Assembly: GCA_043767025.1 (NCBI GenBank)
Contig: JAYUHK010000053.1
Location: forward strand, 1-31,830
DNA: 31,830 nucleotides
Source of the DNA: JAYUHK01 sp043767025
GTDB taxonomy: Bacteria > Bacteroidota > Bacteroidia > Chitinophagales > Saprospiraceae
Reading direction: 5' to 3'
Made by a program: the position numbers and the translations under genes. Positions 15,167-24,393 of this stretch are shown here, one piece after another; position 1 is the first letter of the stretch; each line of letters opens with the position of its first letter. The notes under the pieces are model-generated. The model was not told the origin of the DNA. It was given only the letters and a program-made list of their open reading frames with translations, and made no database searches.

Positions 15167-16900
15167 TCAAAGTGACGGAATAGCTGCTATCAAGCGTTTT
15201 GCATAGTCTGTTTTGGGTGCGTCATAAAGTTCGGTTGCGGTGGCTGTTTCTACGATTTTACCGTTTTGCATGACCATAATTCGGTCGCTCATTTGCTTCA
15301 CTACGGCGAGGTCGTGCGAAATAAAAATATAGGTCAAGCCTAATTTTTCTCTCAATTCGGTCAGTAAATTCAGCACTTGCGCTTGCACCGAAACGTCCAA
15401 CGCAGAAACCGATTCGTCGCAAATCAAAAATTTTGGACGCAACGCCAGCGCCCTTGCGATGCCTACACGCTGCCGTTGTCCGCCACTGAACTCGTGCGGA
15501 TAGCGATAAAAATGCTCCGTAGAAAGTCCGACCGTTTCCAAAAGTTCCATCACAGCTGCCTTTCTTTGTGCTTGGTTGTCGTATATTTTATGCACTTCGA
15601 GCGGCTCTGTGATAGCGTCGCCGATGCGGATTTTGGGATTGAGGGACGAAAAAGGGTCTTGAAAAATAATCTGCATTTCGCGTCGCTGTCGGCGCATTTG
15701 AGGTTGATTGAGTTGGAAAATGTCATTTTCTTCAAAAAAAATCTGTCCCTCGTCCGACGGAATTAGCCGCAACAAAGCCCGAGAAAGGGTCGTTTTTCCG
15801 CAACCAGATTCACCTACCAAGCCCAAAGTTTCGCCTTTTTTGACCACAAAACTTACGTCATCAACGGCTTGTGTGAAGCGAGTCGTTTTTCCGAACCAGT
15901 TTTTTTCTGCCGCAAAGCGAACACTCAAATTCTTCACTTCTACCAAATTTTTGCGTTCAGACAGTTCCGAAATTCGTCGCTCAATATCGGTTGCGGTTAT
16001 TTTTTGCTCCGCAATAATTTTACTAAATAATTGATTGTCAATACTTTGAGTGGAGCTACTTTCAAAAATTTCTATCGTCGGCAGTCGGCGGAGTTTGTAG
16101 GCGAGCGAAGGACGGCACGCCAGCAAACCGCGTGTGTAGGGGTGCTGTGGCGAGTGAAAAATAGCTGCTGCCGAACCACTTTCGACGACTTCGCCTTTTT
16201 TCATCACCAATATTTTGTCGGCGACTTCTCGAATAACACTCAAATCGTGGCTGATAAAAATCATCGCCATCTGAAATTCTTGCTGCAATTCTTTTAACAA
16301 TTTTAAAATATTTTGCTGAACTGTGACATCTAACGCGGTCGTCGGTTCGTCGGCAATAAGAATGGACGGGCGACAGGACAAAGCCATCGCAATCATCACT
16401 CGTTGCTGTTGTCCGCCCGACAGTTGGTGCGGATACGACCGCCAAATCCGTTCAGTATCAGGCAGTTGGACGCGTTCAAACAAATAAATGGCTCTTTTTT
16501 TTGCTTCGTCGCTGTTTAATTTTTCATGTGCTTGCACTGCTTCTGCGACCTGAAAGCCACAAGTCAAAACTGGATTGAGTGAAGTCATTGGCTCCTGAAA
16601 AATCATAGCAATTTCTTTTCCACGAATCGCAACCATCTGTTTTTCAGGTATTTGCGACAAATCAACTAACTTGCCTTCCTGTGTTTTTAGCAATATTTCA
16701 CCGCTCAAAGTGCAGTTGGGGGCAGCAGGCAATAATCGCAATAATGCCAAAGATGTGACAGACTTTCCAGAACCAGACTCTCCGACTATCCCGACGGTTT
16801 CGCCTACAGAAAGCTCAAAGTTCAAATCTTTCACCGCTTCCAAAATGGTGCTGGAAGTCTTGAAACGAATGTTTAAATGCTTGACAGTCAGTATATTCAC
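15167..16900 (-). CDS. Double ABC transporter ATPase, oligopeptide type (DppD-DppF fusion, YejF-like)
   Basis: This 577-residue protein is two fused nucleotide-binding domains. NBD1 has Walker A GESGSGKS (40-47), signature LSGGQ (160-164), Walker B LIADEP (181-186) and H-loop His218. NBD2 has Walker A GESGCGKT (363-370), FSGGQ (471-475), Walker B LICDES (492-497) and His529. The C-terminal oligopeptide-binding-ATPase tail follows each domain (PYTRGLL at 254-260; YAKRLI at 566-571). It energises uptake of peptides, nickel or similar solutes with two permeases and a binding protein, none of which is in the window. The start is GTG (16898-16900); no better start is visible. A candidate -7 box reads TAATTTTG at 17002-17009. 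Confidence 0.92.
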   Translation of the reverse strand: MNILTVKHLNIRFKTSSTILEAVKDLNFELSVGETVGIVGESGSGKSVTSLALLRLLPAAPNCTLSGEILLKTQEGKLVDLSQIPEKQMVAIRGKEIAMIFQEPMTSLNPVLTCGFQVAEAVQAHEKLNSDEAKKRAIYLFERVQLPDTERIWRSYPHQLSGGQQQRVMIAMALSCRPSILIADEPTTALDVTVQQNILKLLKELQQEFQMAMIFISHDLSVIREVADKILVMKKGEVVESGSAAAIFHSPQHPYTRGLLACRPSLAYKLRRLPTIEIFESSSTQSIDNQLFSKIIAEQKITATDIERRISELSERKNLVEVKNLSVRFAAEKNWFGKTTRFTQAVDDVSFVVKKGETLGLVGESGCGKTTLSRALLRLIPSDEGQIFFEENDIFQLNQPQMRRQRREMQIIFQDPFSSLNPKIRIGDAITEPLEVHKIYDNQAQRKAAVMELLETVGLSTEHFYRYPHEFSGGQRQRVGIARALALRPKFLICDESVSALDVSVQAQVLNLLTELREKLGLTYIFISHDLAVVKQMSDRIMVMQNGKIVETATATELYDAPKTDYAKRLIAAIPSL

Positions 16901-16991
16901 AAAAAAATTGGTTTAGATAAAAAAATAGTCTGTTGGGAGAAAATTATAAAATAAATTCCGTCAGATTACTCTTTTGATGAGGCGTGAGAAC

Positions 16992-17009
16992 TAATTTTGA
17001 ACAAAATTA
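16992..17009. promoter_or_regulatory. Symmetric pair of -7 boxes / operator-like inverted repeat
   Basis: TAATTTTG and CAAAATTA lie two bases apart and form an 8-bp inverted repeat. Each arm fits TAnnTTTG on its own strand, so this could be two facing -7 boxes or a dimeric operator. The minus-strand arm would serve the ABC ATPase gene, 102 bp away. Confidence 0.35.
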
Positions 17010-17217
17010 ATTTATTTTTACTATTTTTCAATGTTTTAAGAAACAATTTGAAGTATTAAACGTATCAACGATGAACATTATCCAACCGAAACATATTTTC
17101 CTTAATCGAACGTAAAATTCACTACTATTTTTTCGGAATGACGACAATCTTACTGTTTAAGTTTTGCCACATTCTTTTGCGCCCTTGAAAAAGATTTTTT
17201 TCTTTTTCGAGCGTAAA

Positions 17218-17375
17218 GAACGCGTCTAAAATAAACTACTTGTTTTTTCTGCTCAATTACAACCAATTACTGCGTTATTTTTTTGTTTCAACGCCCTGCG
17301 TTGCGCCTCAAAAACGCCTTGTTATTGAATAAAATGATTGAAAAAAACTGGGTATTTTATTTTTTCTTCGTTTCT
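17218..17375 (+). repeat. Dispersed intergenic repeat, copy C
   Basis: It starts AGAACGCGTCTAAAATAAAC and follows copy B (7720-7868) colinearly through TACTGCGTTA, a T-rich GTTTC block, GCCTCAAAAACGCCTTGTT and a final TATTTTATTTTTTCTTCG. It ends about 45 bp before the rpoD start, so it may carry or disturb the rpoD promoter. Confidence 0.6.
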
Positions 17376-17419
17376 AATTTGCTATTTAGACTAAAAAATT
17401 AATAAAATTCAGGCTTTAC

Positions 17420-18289
17420 ATGAGACAATTAAAAATTACGAAATCCATCACGAACCGAGAAAGTCAGTCGTTGGAGAAGTATTTGCAGGAAATAGGAAAA
17501 GTAGATTTATTGACTCCCGAGGAGGAAGTGGATTTGGCAAAACGCATCAAAGCAGGCGACCAAGCGGCACTCGAGCGACTCACAAAAGCCAATTTGCGTT
17601 TTGTGGTTTCGGTCGCCAAACAGTATCAAAATCAAGGACTTTCCTTGTCGGATTTGATTAATGAAGGCAATTTGGGTTTGATAAAAGCGGCGCAACGCTT
17701 TGACGAAACTCGTGGTTTCAAGTTTATTTCGTACGCCGTTTGGTGGATTCGCCAGTCTATTTTGCAGGCTTTGGCGGAGCAAAGTCGCATCGTCCGCTTG
17801 CCGCTCAACAAAGTGGGTTCGCTCAACAAAATTAATAAAGCATTTTCGGAGTTGGAGCAAGAGTTTGAGCGCGAGCCGTCGGCGGAGGAGCTGGCGGAGT
17901 TGTTGGATATTCCGACGGAGGAGGTCGAAACTACGCTCGGCGTAGCTGCGCGCCACGTTTCGATGGACGCGCCGTTTGTGGAAGGCGAAGACAATTCGTT
18001 GTTGGACGTTTTGGAAAACTCTACGACCCCTCGGACGGACGAAAATCTGGAATATTTAGAGTCCCTGCGCCGCGAAATAGAGCGTTCTTTGAGTACGCTG
18101 ACCGAGCGTCAATGCGATGTGATAAAATTATATTTTGGTATCGGCTGCGAACATCCGATGTCGCTCGAAGATATTGGCGATAAATTTGGGCTGACGCGCG
18201 AGCGGGTGCGGCAGATTAAAGACAAAGCGATAAGCAAACTTCGCTCCACGTCGAAGAGTAAATTATTGCGTAATTACTTGGGAGCGTGA
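17420..18289 (+). CDS. rpoD: RNA polymerase primary sigma factor, Bacteroidota RpoD
   Basis: This 289-residue sigma-70 protein matches the short primary sigma factor of Bacteroidota, which lacks the long region 1.1. It has region 1.2 (about 15-45; SLEKYLQEIGKVDLLTPEEE), region 2 (about 50-120) with KANLRFVVSVAKQY and the -10-recognising RGFKFISYAVWWIRQSI (98-114). Region 3 is about 125-200. Region 4 is about 220-285 with the helix-turn-helix MSLEDIGDKFGLTRERVRQ (247-265). This factor reads the TTG/TAnnTTTG promoters noted in this window. No exact -7 box is visible before it; dispersed repeat copy C occupies the upstream region. A hairpin terminator follows 31 bp after the stop. Confidence 0.95.
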   Translation: MRQLKITKSITNRESQSLEKYLQEIGKVDLLTPEEEVDLAKRIKAGDQAALERLTKANLRFVVSVAKQYQNQGLSLSDLINEGNLGLIKAAQRFDETRGFKFISYAVWWIRQSILQALAEQSRIVRLPLNKVGSLNKINKAFSELEQEFEREPSAEELAELLDIPTEEVETTLGVAARHVSMDAPFVEGEDNSLLDVLENSTTPRTDENLEYLESLRREIERSLSTLTERQCDVIKLYFGIGCEHPMSLEDIGDKFGLTRERVRQIKDKAISKLRSTSKSKLLRNYLGA

Positions 18290-18320
18290 CATAGTAAAAA
18301 CACTGTAAAAATAAAAAACA

Positions 18321-18356
18321 AAAGGTTCGGCAAGTCATTTGACTTGCCGAACCTTT
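18321..18356. terminator. Bidirectional terminator, rpoD / DUF5686 gene
   Basis: AAAGGTTCGGCAAGTCA (18321-18337) is perfectly complementary to 18340-18356, with an A-rich flank on the left and T tract on the right. It separates two convergent genes. Confidence 0.93.
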
Positions 18357-18366
18357 CGTTTTTTTA

Positions 18367-20823
18367 CTACAAATTTAGGGTAAGTACCAAACCTTTTCGG
18401 CTGGCTTTGCCGTTCTCCAAACTGTACACAAAATCCACTCGAAGCAGACGAAACACACCAAATCCGATGTTTTCTAACCCCGCGTTGAACTCCGTATAAT
18501 TTTTGCGGTCGCCAGTCTGTAGCGTAGAAACACCGATAACTTCTTTCCAACCTAAACGGTTGATTATCGGTATTTTATCTAAAAAATATCCTTGAAAATG
18601 ATGCTGCCAATGCGCCAATCCGTAGGCAGCTTTTGTGCTGTATTGGTAGTTGTTCATCAATAAAAAGGAACTCAAATAACGTCGATTTCCGAATAAAAAA
18701 GGCATTCCGTTGAAGTGGTTCCAGTCGTTGAAAGGTAGTTTTTTTTGGTTAATAAATGTGCCAGCTTCGACCTCGAACTCCGAGTATCCCCAGATGCCTG
18801 CTGCGATTTCGTCTTGGCTTATTTCGACACTAATTTTGTCAAAATCAACCAAACTGTGACCAACAGGAATACCTTTTCTATACCGAATCCAAAGGTCAGG
18901 AAGGCTCGAGCCACGAATAAATTTGCGGTCTGGATAGCTCAAATATTCTTGTTTGTATCTCAACCGCAAGCCCAACTCTACGATGTAGGCTTCGTGTGGT
19001 TGGAAGTCAATTAGTTGATTGTCAGGGTTTTGCAGATTATTAGCTTCATAAATTTTGTCGCGTTTGAGCCAGCTGTAATTGGTATGATTTTCTAAAGCCG
19101 CCCGACGAGCGTACTCCGTTTCGGCTTTCAAAAAAACGCCATTTATGATTTCTTGCTGAAAGCTAATTTTTGCGTATGTTTTCTCAAAAACTCTCAAAAA
19201 ATTCTTTTTCCCAATCAAATTATAGTACGAATTGAGCGTGGGACTCAATGGATTTTCTTCATTGAATTGAGTCACATTTTTATTGCCCAACTCGAGCGAT
19301 AACTCCTTGTCATTCAGGCGATTGAAATGAAAAGTAGTCCGTAATTTTTCACGAAAACGCTCATCTACGAAGCCATAATCAGCACTCGGAGCAATCTCAA
19401 ACCAACGAGCATTAATATCATCGAATCTTTTTTTATAAATCGCTCCAAGTGTGACATGAAATCCTTGCACCGCATTGAATTGGGTGGCAAAAAGAGGCGA
19501 CGGAATATTGAGTGACCACTTTTTGTACGAATTGGAAAAAGTATATCCCAAAACAGCACTCGAAAAAGTAAATTTATTCCGAACTTTATCCAAAGAGTCC
19601 AAATAACTTTTGGATTTTCGCACTATTTGCAAACTATCTTTTTTGGTATAATCTTTATTTTCTTCTTTTGTGAGCGGTACTGGACGAATATTATTCCAAT
19701 ATGTGCTGTCTTTTTCATTCGCACCGCGCTCTACTTTGAATGATTCCGAGTTAAAAAATCCTTTTTCTGCCTCAAAATGAAGGTCATAATTCGTAAAAAC
19801 GCCCGTAAAATTACCCGCTAATTTGAAGCCCAAAAAGCCAAATTTGAAATCAATTTTTTGTGAAAAGAGCCGCCATTTATCGCCCTCCAAAGGCACATGA
19901 ACCTGCCGAATCCACAGCGTGTCCAACGCATCTTGTTTGATGGATTTTCCCGTTACATACAAATCTGTACTTTGTATATTCCATTGATTTTCAATGATAT
20001 AGATAATACCTGCGAAGGTTGGGTCTTCTTTTCTTTTGGGAGTTACTTCTATTTTATTGATGAGTTTTCCGTCGTTGTCGTAGAAAGTTCCAAGCAATTT
20101 GTAGCGGTAATAATTGAGTGCGTTTTCGGCTATCGGAGAAAGTATTTGACGTTGGATTTCGATATAATTGTCGTAGAAACTAAAATCCATCGCGGAGGCT
20201 TGATTGAAACTGAACCCGTTGCTGCGTCCGCTCACTTTTGACGAAATCATAACTTCTTTTTTCTGATTGGGCTGCGCAAAATAATATTTGGCGAGCGACT
20301 CGGAGAGATACACGATGCCTTGCCGATTGCTGTCCAATGCGCCGCCGAAGTCGCCCAAATCACGTCCCATCAATTTTTTGGGAGCAAAAAGCATTTTCTG
20401 AATCCCTTTTATATAGACTTCACAACTATAAGATTTTATCAATTTTTGATAATAATTTCGCTTCGCAATGGCTTCTCGTATGACGGCGTAGGCGGGGTCT
20501 TCGGCGTTGGCTTTTATGACGACTTCTTTCATTTCGGTAGAAATATCTTCGAGCGAAATATCCAAAACTAAAGTATTTTTTAACGTAATTTTTTTTATAA
20601 ATCGCTGATAGCCAACATATTGGAACACAATAGTATAATTTCCGTCTTTTAGGTCGAGTGAGTATTTGCCCTCTGCATTGGTCGTAGTTCCGCGCGATGT
20701 ATTTTCTACATAAATGCTTGCGAAAGGCAACGGTTCGCCGTCTTTGTTGCTGACTTTTCCTACTATTTGTCCAAAAATAGAAGTCACAAAGAGTGATATT
20801 AAAACAGTAAATAGGTATTTCAT
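18367..20823 (-). CDS. DUF5686 outer-membrane protein with carboxypeptidase-regulatory-like domain
   Basis: This 818-residue protein has a signal peptide (1-18, cut before QIVGKV). A carboxypeptidase-regulatory-like beta-sandwich (about 20-95; GEPLPFASIYVENTSRGTTT and YTIVFQYVGY) is the same plug-side domain that precedes SusC/TonB-type barrels. The rest is the DUF5686 family, with alternating beta strands and a final strand RKGLVLTLNL. It is probably an outer-membrane barrel. The function of DUF5686 is not established; no TonB plug motif is seen. It is a single gene on the minus strand. The 90-bp dispersed element (20839-20928) occupies its immediate upstream region, starting 16 bp from the ATG, so that element must contain or replace its promoter; no TAnnTTTG box is seen there. 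Confidence 0.88.
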   Translation of the reverse strand: MKYLFTVLISLFVTSIFGQIVGKVSNKDGEPLPFASIYVENTSRGTTTNAEGKYSLDLKDGNYTIVFQYVGYQRFIKKITLKNTLVLDISLEDISTEMKEVVIKANAEDPAYAVIREAIAKRNYYQKLIKSYSCEVYIKGIQKMLFAPKKLMGRDLGDFGGALDSNRQGIVYLSESLAKYYFAQPNQKKEVMISSKVSGRSNGFSFNQASAMDFSFYDNYIEIQRQILSPIAENALNYYRYKLLGTFYDNDGKLINKIEVTPKRKEDPTFAGIIYIIENQWNIQSTDLYVTGKSIKQDALDTLWIRQVHVPLEGDKWRLFSQKIDFKFGFLGFKLAGNFTGVFTNYDLHFEAEKGFFNSESFKVERGANEKDSTYWNNIRPVPLTKEENKDYTKKDSLQIVRKSKSYLDSLDKVRNKFTFSSAVLGYTFSNSYKKWSLNIPSPLFATQFNAVQGFHVTLGAIYKKRFDDINARWFEIAPSADYGFVDERFREKLRTTFHFNRLNDKELSLELGNKNVTQFNEENPLSPTLNSYYNLIGKKNFLRVFEKTYAKISFQQEIINGVFLKAETEYARRAALENHTNYSWLKRDKIYEANNLQNPDNQLIDFQPHEAYIVELGLRLRYKQEYLSYPDRKFIRGSSLPDLWIRYRKGIPVGHSLVDFDKISVEISQDEIAAGIWGYSEFEVEAGTFINQKKLPFNDWNHFNGMPFLFGNRRYLSSFLLMNNYQYSTKAAYGLAHWQHHFQGYFLDKIPIINRLGWKEVIGVSTLQTGDRKNYTEFNAGLENIGFGVFRLLRVDFVYSLENGKASRKGLVLTLNL

Positions 20824-20838
20824 AGTAAGTAGTTATAA

Positions 20839-20928
20839 GTTTTTAGTTTTTAATTTTGATTCATCATAAACTATTGAAAATCAACGAATTATGTCGAATA
20901 TTAAATATCATCTATTTAAGTGTAAGAA
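20839..20928 (-). repeat. 90-bp dispersed element, copy 2
   Basis: The reverse complement of this stretch matches 12061-12150 at 87 of 90 positions, ungapped. This copy is in the 5' region of the DUF5686 gene, whereas copy 1 lies between the 3' end of the AI-2E gene and the 5' end of the surface-protein gene. A flanking AAGTAGTT plus TTTTTAGT motif is also seen near 15051 and 24395. Confidence 0.92.
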
Positions 20929-20962
20929 TTTAGAAAAATTTAGTTGCTTTTGAATTAAAATA

Positions 20963-21499
20963 TTACGGTATTTTGGAAAATAACTGATTGGTGTGCCAAA
21001 CTATTATCCCGACACAGACTGCAATATTAAGGGAATGTTTGGTACCAAATTGTGGAATTTCGACGCAACCCTCTGATAATTCGACGACTTCATCGGCTAC
21101 GCCGCCGACTTCGTTCCCAAAAATAAAACAATATTTTTCATTTTTTGTGACTTCAAACTCGTCTAACATTATGCTGTTGTGTGCTTGCTCGACTGCAAAA
21201 ATTTTATAATTTTTTTCTTTGACCCGACGAATGGCATCGGCAGTTTGCTCCGCAAATTCCCAATCCACCGTTTCGGTAGCTCCCAGCGCAGTTTTGAGGA
21301 TTTCGCGGTGCGGCGGGGTGGCGGTGATGCCGCAAAGCCAGATTTTTTCTACCAAAAAAGCATCGGCTGTGCGGAAAGCAGAACCAACGTTGAGGGCGGA
21401 ACGGATATTGTCCAATATCAACACGATGGGGATTTTTTCAGTGGCTTTAAATTCGGTCGCCGATATTCGCTGAAGTTCGACAAGTGTTTTTTTCTTCAT
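20963..21499 (-). CDS. SpoU/TrmH-family RNA 2'-O-methyltransferase
   Basis: This 178-residue SPOUT methyltransferase has the three SpoU motifs: motif 1 LDNIRSALNVGSAFRTAD (29-46, with the conserved Asn and Arg), motif 2 FIFGNEVGGV (125-134), and motif 3 IPQFGTKHSLNIAVCVGI (148-165) forming the knotted SAM-binding site. The short length, without an extra N-terminal RNA-binding domain, fits the tRNA/rRNA methyltransferase group often annotated as TrmH-like. The target nucleotide cannot be assigned from sequence. It is a single minus-strand gene, divergent from the T9SS adhesin with a 145-bp gap. Confidence 0.9.
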   Translation of the reverse strand: MKKKTLVELQRISATEFKATEKIPIVLILDNIRSALNVGSAFRTADAFLVEKIWLCGITATPPHREILKTALGATETVDWEFAEQTADAIRRVKEKNYKIFAVEQAHNSIMLDEFEVTKNEKYCFIFGNEVGGVADEVVELSEGCVEIPQFGTKHSLNIAVCVGIIVWHTNQLFSKIP

Positions 21500-21644
21500 A
21501 CCGACGAAGGTAACACATTATTTAGACCCAAAAATTTTTATCTGAACAATTTTTTGTATATTGTGATTGTTTTATGAAAGGCGCAATGTAAGACTACCAG
21601 ATTTTTTAAGCGCACGCAATATTGAGCGACTAAAAATATAAGTT

Positions 21645-24389
21645 ATGAGTATTAAAAAGTTTTATTTATTTTTATTTATTTTTCCAATTTTTGTGACAAA
21701 AATATGGGCTACTCACAACCGCGCGGGAGAGATTACGGTGCGCCAAATCAGCGCGTTGCGAGTCGAGATTACGATTACGACCTACACCAAAGCCAGCAGC
21801 GTTCCTGCCGATAGAGATACGTTGGAACTGAATTTTGGCGACGGCACTCCTCCGATGGGCGTGCGACGTACCAACGGCGGCGGCGGCGGCGAGTTTTTGC
21901 CCAATGACACCAAAAAAAATCTTTACGTCACAGAACACAACTATCCCGGACTTGGGACTTACCTGATTTCGATGACCGACCCGAACCGCAATGGTGGCAT
22001 CTTGAACGTCAATGCTCCCAACTCGGAGTCCGTTCCGTTTCATTTAGAAACCAGCTATACGCTGTTGAGCAGCCAGTTTCAGGGGAGAAATAGTACGCCG
22101 ATTTTGCTCCAGCCGCCGATAGATATTGGTTGCGTCGGGCAGCGTTTTATTCACAATCCTAATGCCTACGACGTGGACGGCGATAGCCTCGCCTACGAAC
22201 TCATCACGCCCTTGCAGTCCGTCGGTTTGGTAGTGCCAAATTATGTTTATCCCAATCAAATTTTTGCGGGACCAAATAATATAATAAACTTGAATCCTGT
22301 GACAGGTGATTTTATTTGGGACGCGCCACAAAAAGCTGGCGAATACAATATTGCGATGTATATTATCGAATATCGCAACGGTGTGGCGATAGATACGATG
22401 ATTCGGGATATGCAAATTTTGATAAAAAGCTGCAACAATCGTCCGCCAACTATCAAGACAAAAGACGAGATTTGTGTGGTGGCTGGCGATACGGTGCGTT
22501 TCAATGTCATCGCCAACGACCCTGACCCGCAGCAAAAAGTTATTTTGAGCGCGCTCGGAGGTCCATTTATCGTAGCGATTAGTCCCGCCAAATTCTTGGT
22601 CAATCCTAATTATCAAGTTCCTCCAGACACAGGACGCTTCGTGTGGGCGACTACTTGCGAGCATATTTCTGACCAACCGTATTCGGTTGTTTTCAAAGCC
22701 ACCGATAATTTTTTGGATACAACAGGTTTATCTACCCTCAAAACGGTAAGAATCAAAGTAGTCGGTCCGCCGCCTTTGGACGTACAGGCAAAAGCTGGAT
22801 TAAATCAGGTAGAAGTGACATGGCAAAATCCGTATAAATGTCAATCGCCTGCGGTTAATTATTTTTGGGGATTTTCGGTTTGGAGGAAATTGGAGAGCAA
22901 TCCGTTTGTGCCGGACACCTGCAAAAATGGATTAGCTGGAAGAGGATATACCGAAATCGAGCCTCGCACGACGGAAATAGTGAACGGAAAATATTATTTC
23001 AAAGACGTTGATGTGGAGCGTGGTCGCACCTATTGTTATAGAGTTTTGGCTGGTTTTGCGCGCCGCTCTGCGTCTAATCAGCCTTATAATTATGTCGAAA
23101 GTTTGCCTTCCAACGAAGCCTGCGTGCAGTTGAGCCGCGACTTGCCGTTGCTCACCAAAGCCAGTGTTTTGACTACTGACCTCGCCAACGGGCGCATCGA
23201 AGTCAATTGGACGAAGCCGCTTCCGCAGGATTTGGATACGATACTCAATCCACCGCCTTACCGTTTGCAAGTTTTTAGAGCCAACGGGATTACGGCTGCT
23301 GGTATGACAGAAGTAGCGGGAGCGAGTTTTAGTAGCTCGACTTTCGCTGGACTCAACGATACGATTTTTATTGACAACAATCTGAATACCGAAGCGCAAC
23401 CGTACAGCTACAAAATCGCTTTTTATGTGAGGGGCGACGCGCAGCCGTTGGGTTTTTCGGAAGTTGGCTCTTCCGTTTTTTTGAATGTTGCTTCTACCGA
23501 CCAACGGAATAATTTGAGTTGGCAGTTCGACGTTCCTTGGCAAAACACGAAATATATTATTTTTAGAAAAAACGATGCGACTGGTATTTTTGACTCTATC
23601 GGATTCGCTTTACAACCGTTTTATGCGGATAAAAACTTAAACAACGGACAAAAATACTGCTACAAAATCCAGTCTATCGGCTCGTATGGAATCCCGAATG
23701 TGGTGAACCCAATTCTTAATTTTTCGCAAGAAAGTTGTGGTATTCCGTTGGATACCGTGCCGCCTTGTCCGCCACGACTGCGAGTTTTTAATGTCTGCAA
23801 TCCGTCTATTTATGCGATAAAAGAATTAGAAAATCTGCTTCATTGGACTAATCCTAACGAAGTTTGTGCTGGTAATCAAGGAGTTGCGCGTTACAAAGTC
23901 TATTTTTCGCCCTCTGCCGCCCAACCGCTCACTTTGCTTTTCACCATCGAAGGCGCGAGCGATACCGCTTTCTTACATCGCCCGTCCGAAAACGGTATTG
24001 CGGGCTGCTACGCCGTCAGCGCGTTGGATACTTTGGGCAATGAAAGTCCAAAAAGTAACACAGTGTGTGTAGATAATTGTCCGCTTTACAAACTTCCCAA
24101 CGCTTTTACGCCCAATAATGACGGTCAAAATGACAAATTCAAACCATATCCGTATCGTTTTATTCAAAAAATAGACCTCAAAATTTTCAATCGCTGGGGC
24201 GAATTGGTCTTCCAGACTTCTGACCCCGACATCAACTGGGACGGCAAAAATCTACAAGGAAAAGAGCTCGCCGAAAGTGCTTATTTTTATACTTGTCAAG
24301 TTTTTGAGCAGCGATTGGGCGGTAGTACCTCTGTCGCACCTCAACTTTTGAGTGGCTACATTGAGTTGATTCGAGGGACGAATAAATAA
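21645..24389 (+). CDS. T9SS type B surface protein with fibronectin-like domains
   Basis: This 914-residue exported protein has a signal peptide (about 1-22, ending KIWA) followed by THNRAGEITVRQISALRVEITITTYTKAS. That opening is shared by a conserved group of Bacteroidota gliding-motility-associated adhesins. A cadherin-like/PKD region follows (about 60-365; DVDGDSLAYEL and NPVTGDFIWDAP recall cadherin-type repeats). Then come several fibronectin III-like units (about 370-800; LNQVEVTWQNP, GRIEVNWTKP, NLSWQFDVPW, NLLHWTNP). It ends with a type B sorting domain (about 818-914; KLPNAFTPNNDGQNDKF and FNRWGELVFQT). It should be secreted by T9SS. No enzymatic motif is seen; adhesion or gliding is inferred. 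No strong promoter box or terminator is evident around it. Confidence 0.88.
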   Translation: MSIKKFYLFLFIFPIFVTKIWATHNRAGEITVRQISALRVEITITTYTKASSVPADRDTLELNFGDGTPPMGVRRTNGGGGGEFLPNDTKKNLYVTEHNYPGLGTYLISMTDPNRNGGILNVNAPNSESVPFHLETSYTLLSSQFQGRNSTPILLQPPIDIGCVGQRFIHNPNAYDVDGDSLAYELITPLQSVGLVVPNYVYPNQIFAGPNNIINLNPVTGDFIWDAPQKAGEYNIAMYIIEYRNGVAIDTMIRDMQILIKSCNNRPPTIKTKDEICVVAGDTVRFNVIANDPDPQQKVILSALGGPFIVAISPAKFLVNPNYQVPPDTGRFVWATTCEHISDQPYSVVFKATDNFLDTTGLSTLKTVRIKVVGPPPLDVQAKAGLNQVEVTWQNPYKCQSPAVNYFWGFSVWRKLESNPFVPDTCKNGLAGRGYTEIEPRTTEIVNGKYYFKDVDVERGRTYCYRVLAGFARRSASNQPYNYVESLPSNEACVQLSRDLPLLTKASVLTTDLANGRIEVNWTKPLPQDLDTILNPPPYRLQVFRANGITAAGMTEVAGASFSSSTFAGLNDTIFIDNNLNTEAQPYSYKIAFYVRGDAQPLGFSEVGSSVFLNVASTDQRNNLSWQFDVPWQNTKYIIFRKNDATGIFDSIGFALQPFYADKNLNNGQKYCYKIQSIGSYGIPNVVNPILNFSQESCGIPLDTVPPCPPRLRVFNVCNPSIYAIKELENLLHWTNPNEVCAGNQGVARYKVYFSPSAAQPLTLLFTIEGASDTAFLHRPSENGIAGCYAVSALDTLGNESPKSNTVCVDNCPLYKLPNAFTPNNDGQNDKFKPYPYRFIQKIDLKIFNRWGELVFQTSDPDINWDGKNLQGKELAESAYFYTCQVFEQRLGGSTSVAPQLLSGYIELIRGTNK

Positions 24390-24393
24390 ATAA

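Larger units (their letters stand above)
16901..17419. other. 519-bp intergenic region between ABC ATPase and rpoD
   Basis: No credible gene is seen; the ATG-started frames examined end within about 16 codons. The region holds the inverted repeat at 16992-17009, a hairpin with CTTGAAAAAG (17184-17193) against CTTTTTCGAG (17202-17211), and dispersed repeat copy C (17218-17375) directly upstream of rpoD. Confidence 0.6.

Noticed and set aside
17081..17210. Short ATG frames between the ABC ATPase and rpoD
   Set aside because: They end after about 14-16 codons and show no double-glycine or toxin-like pattern.
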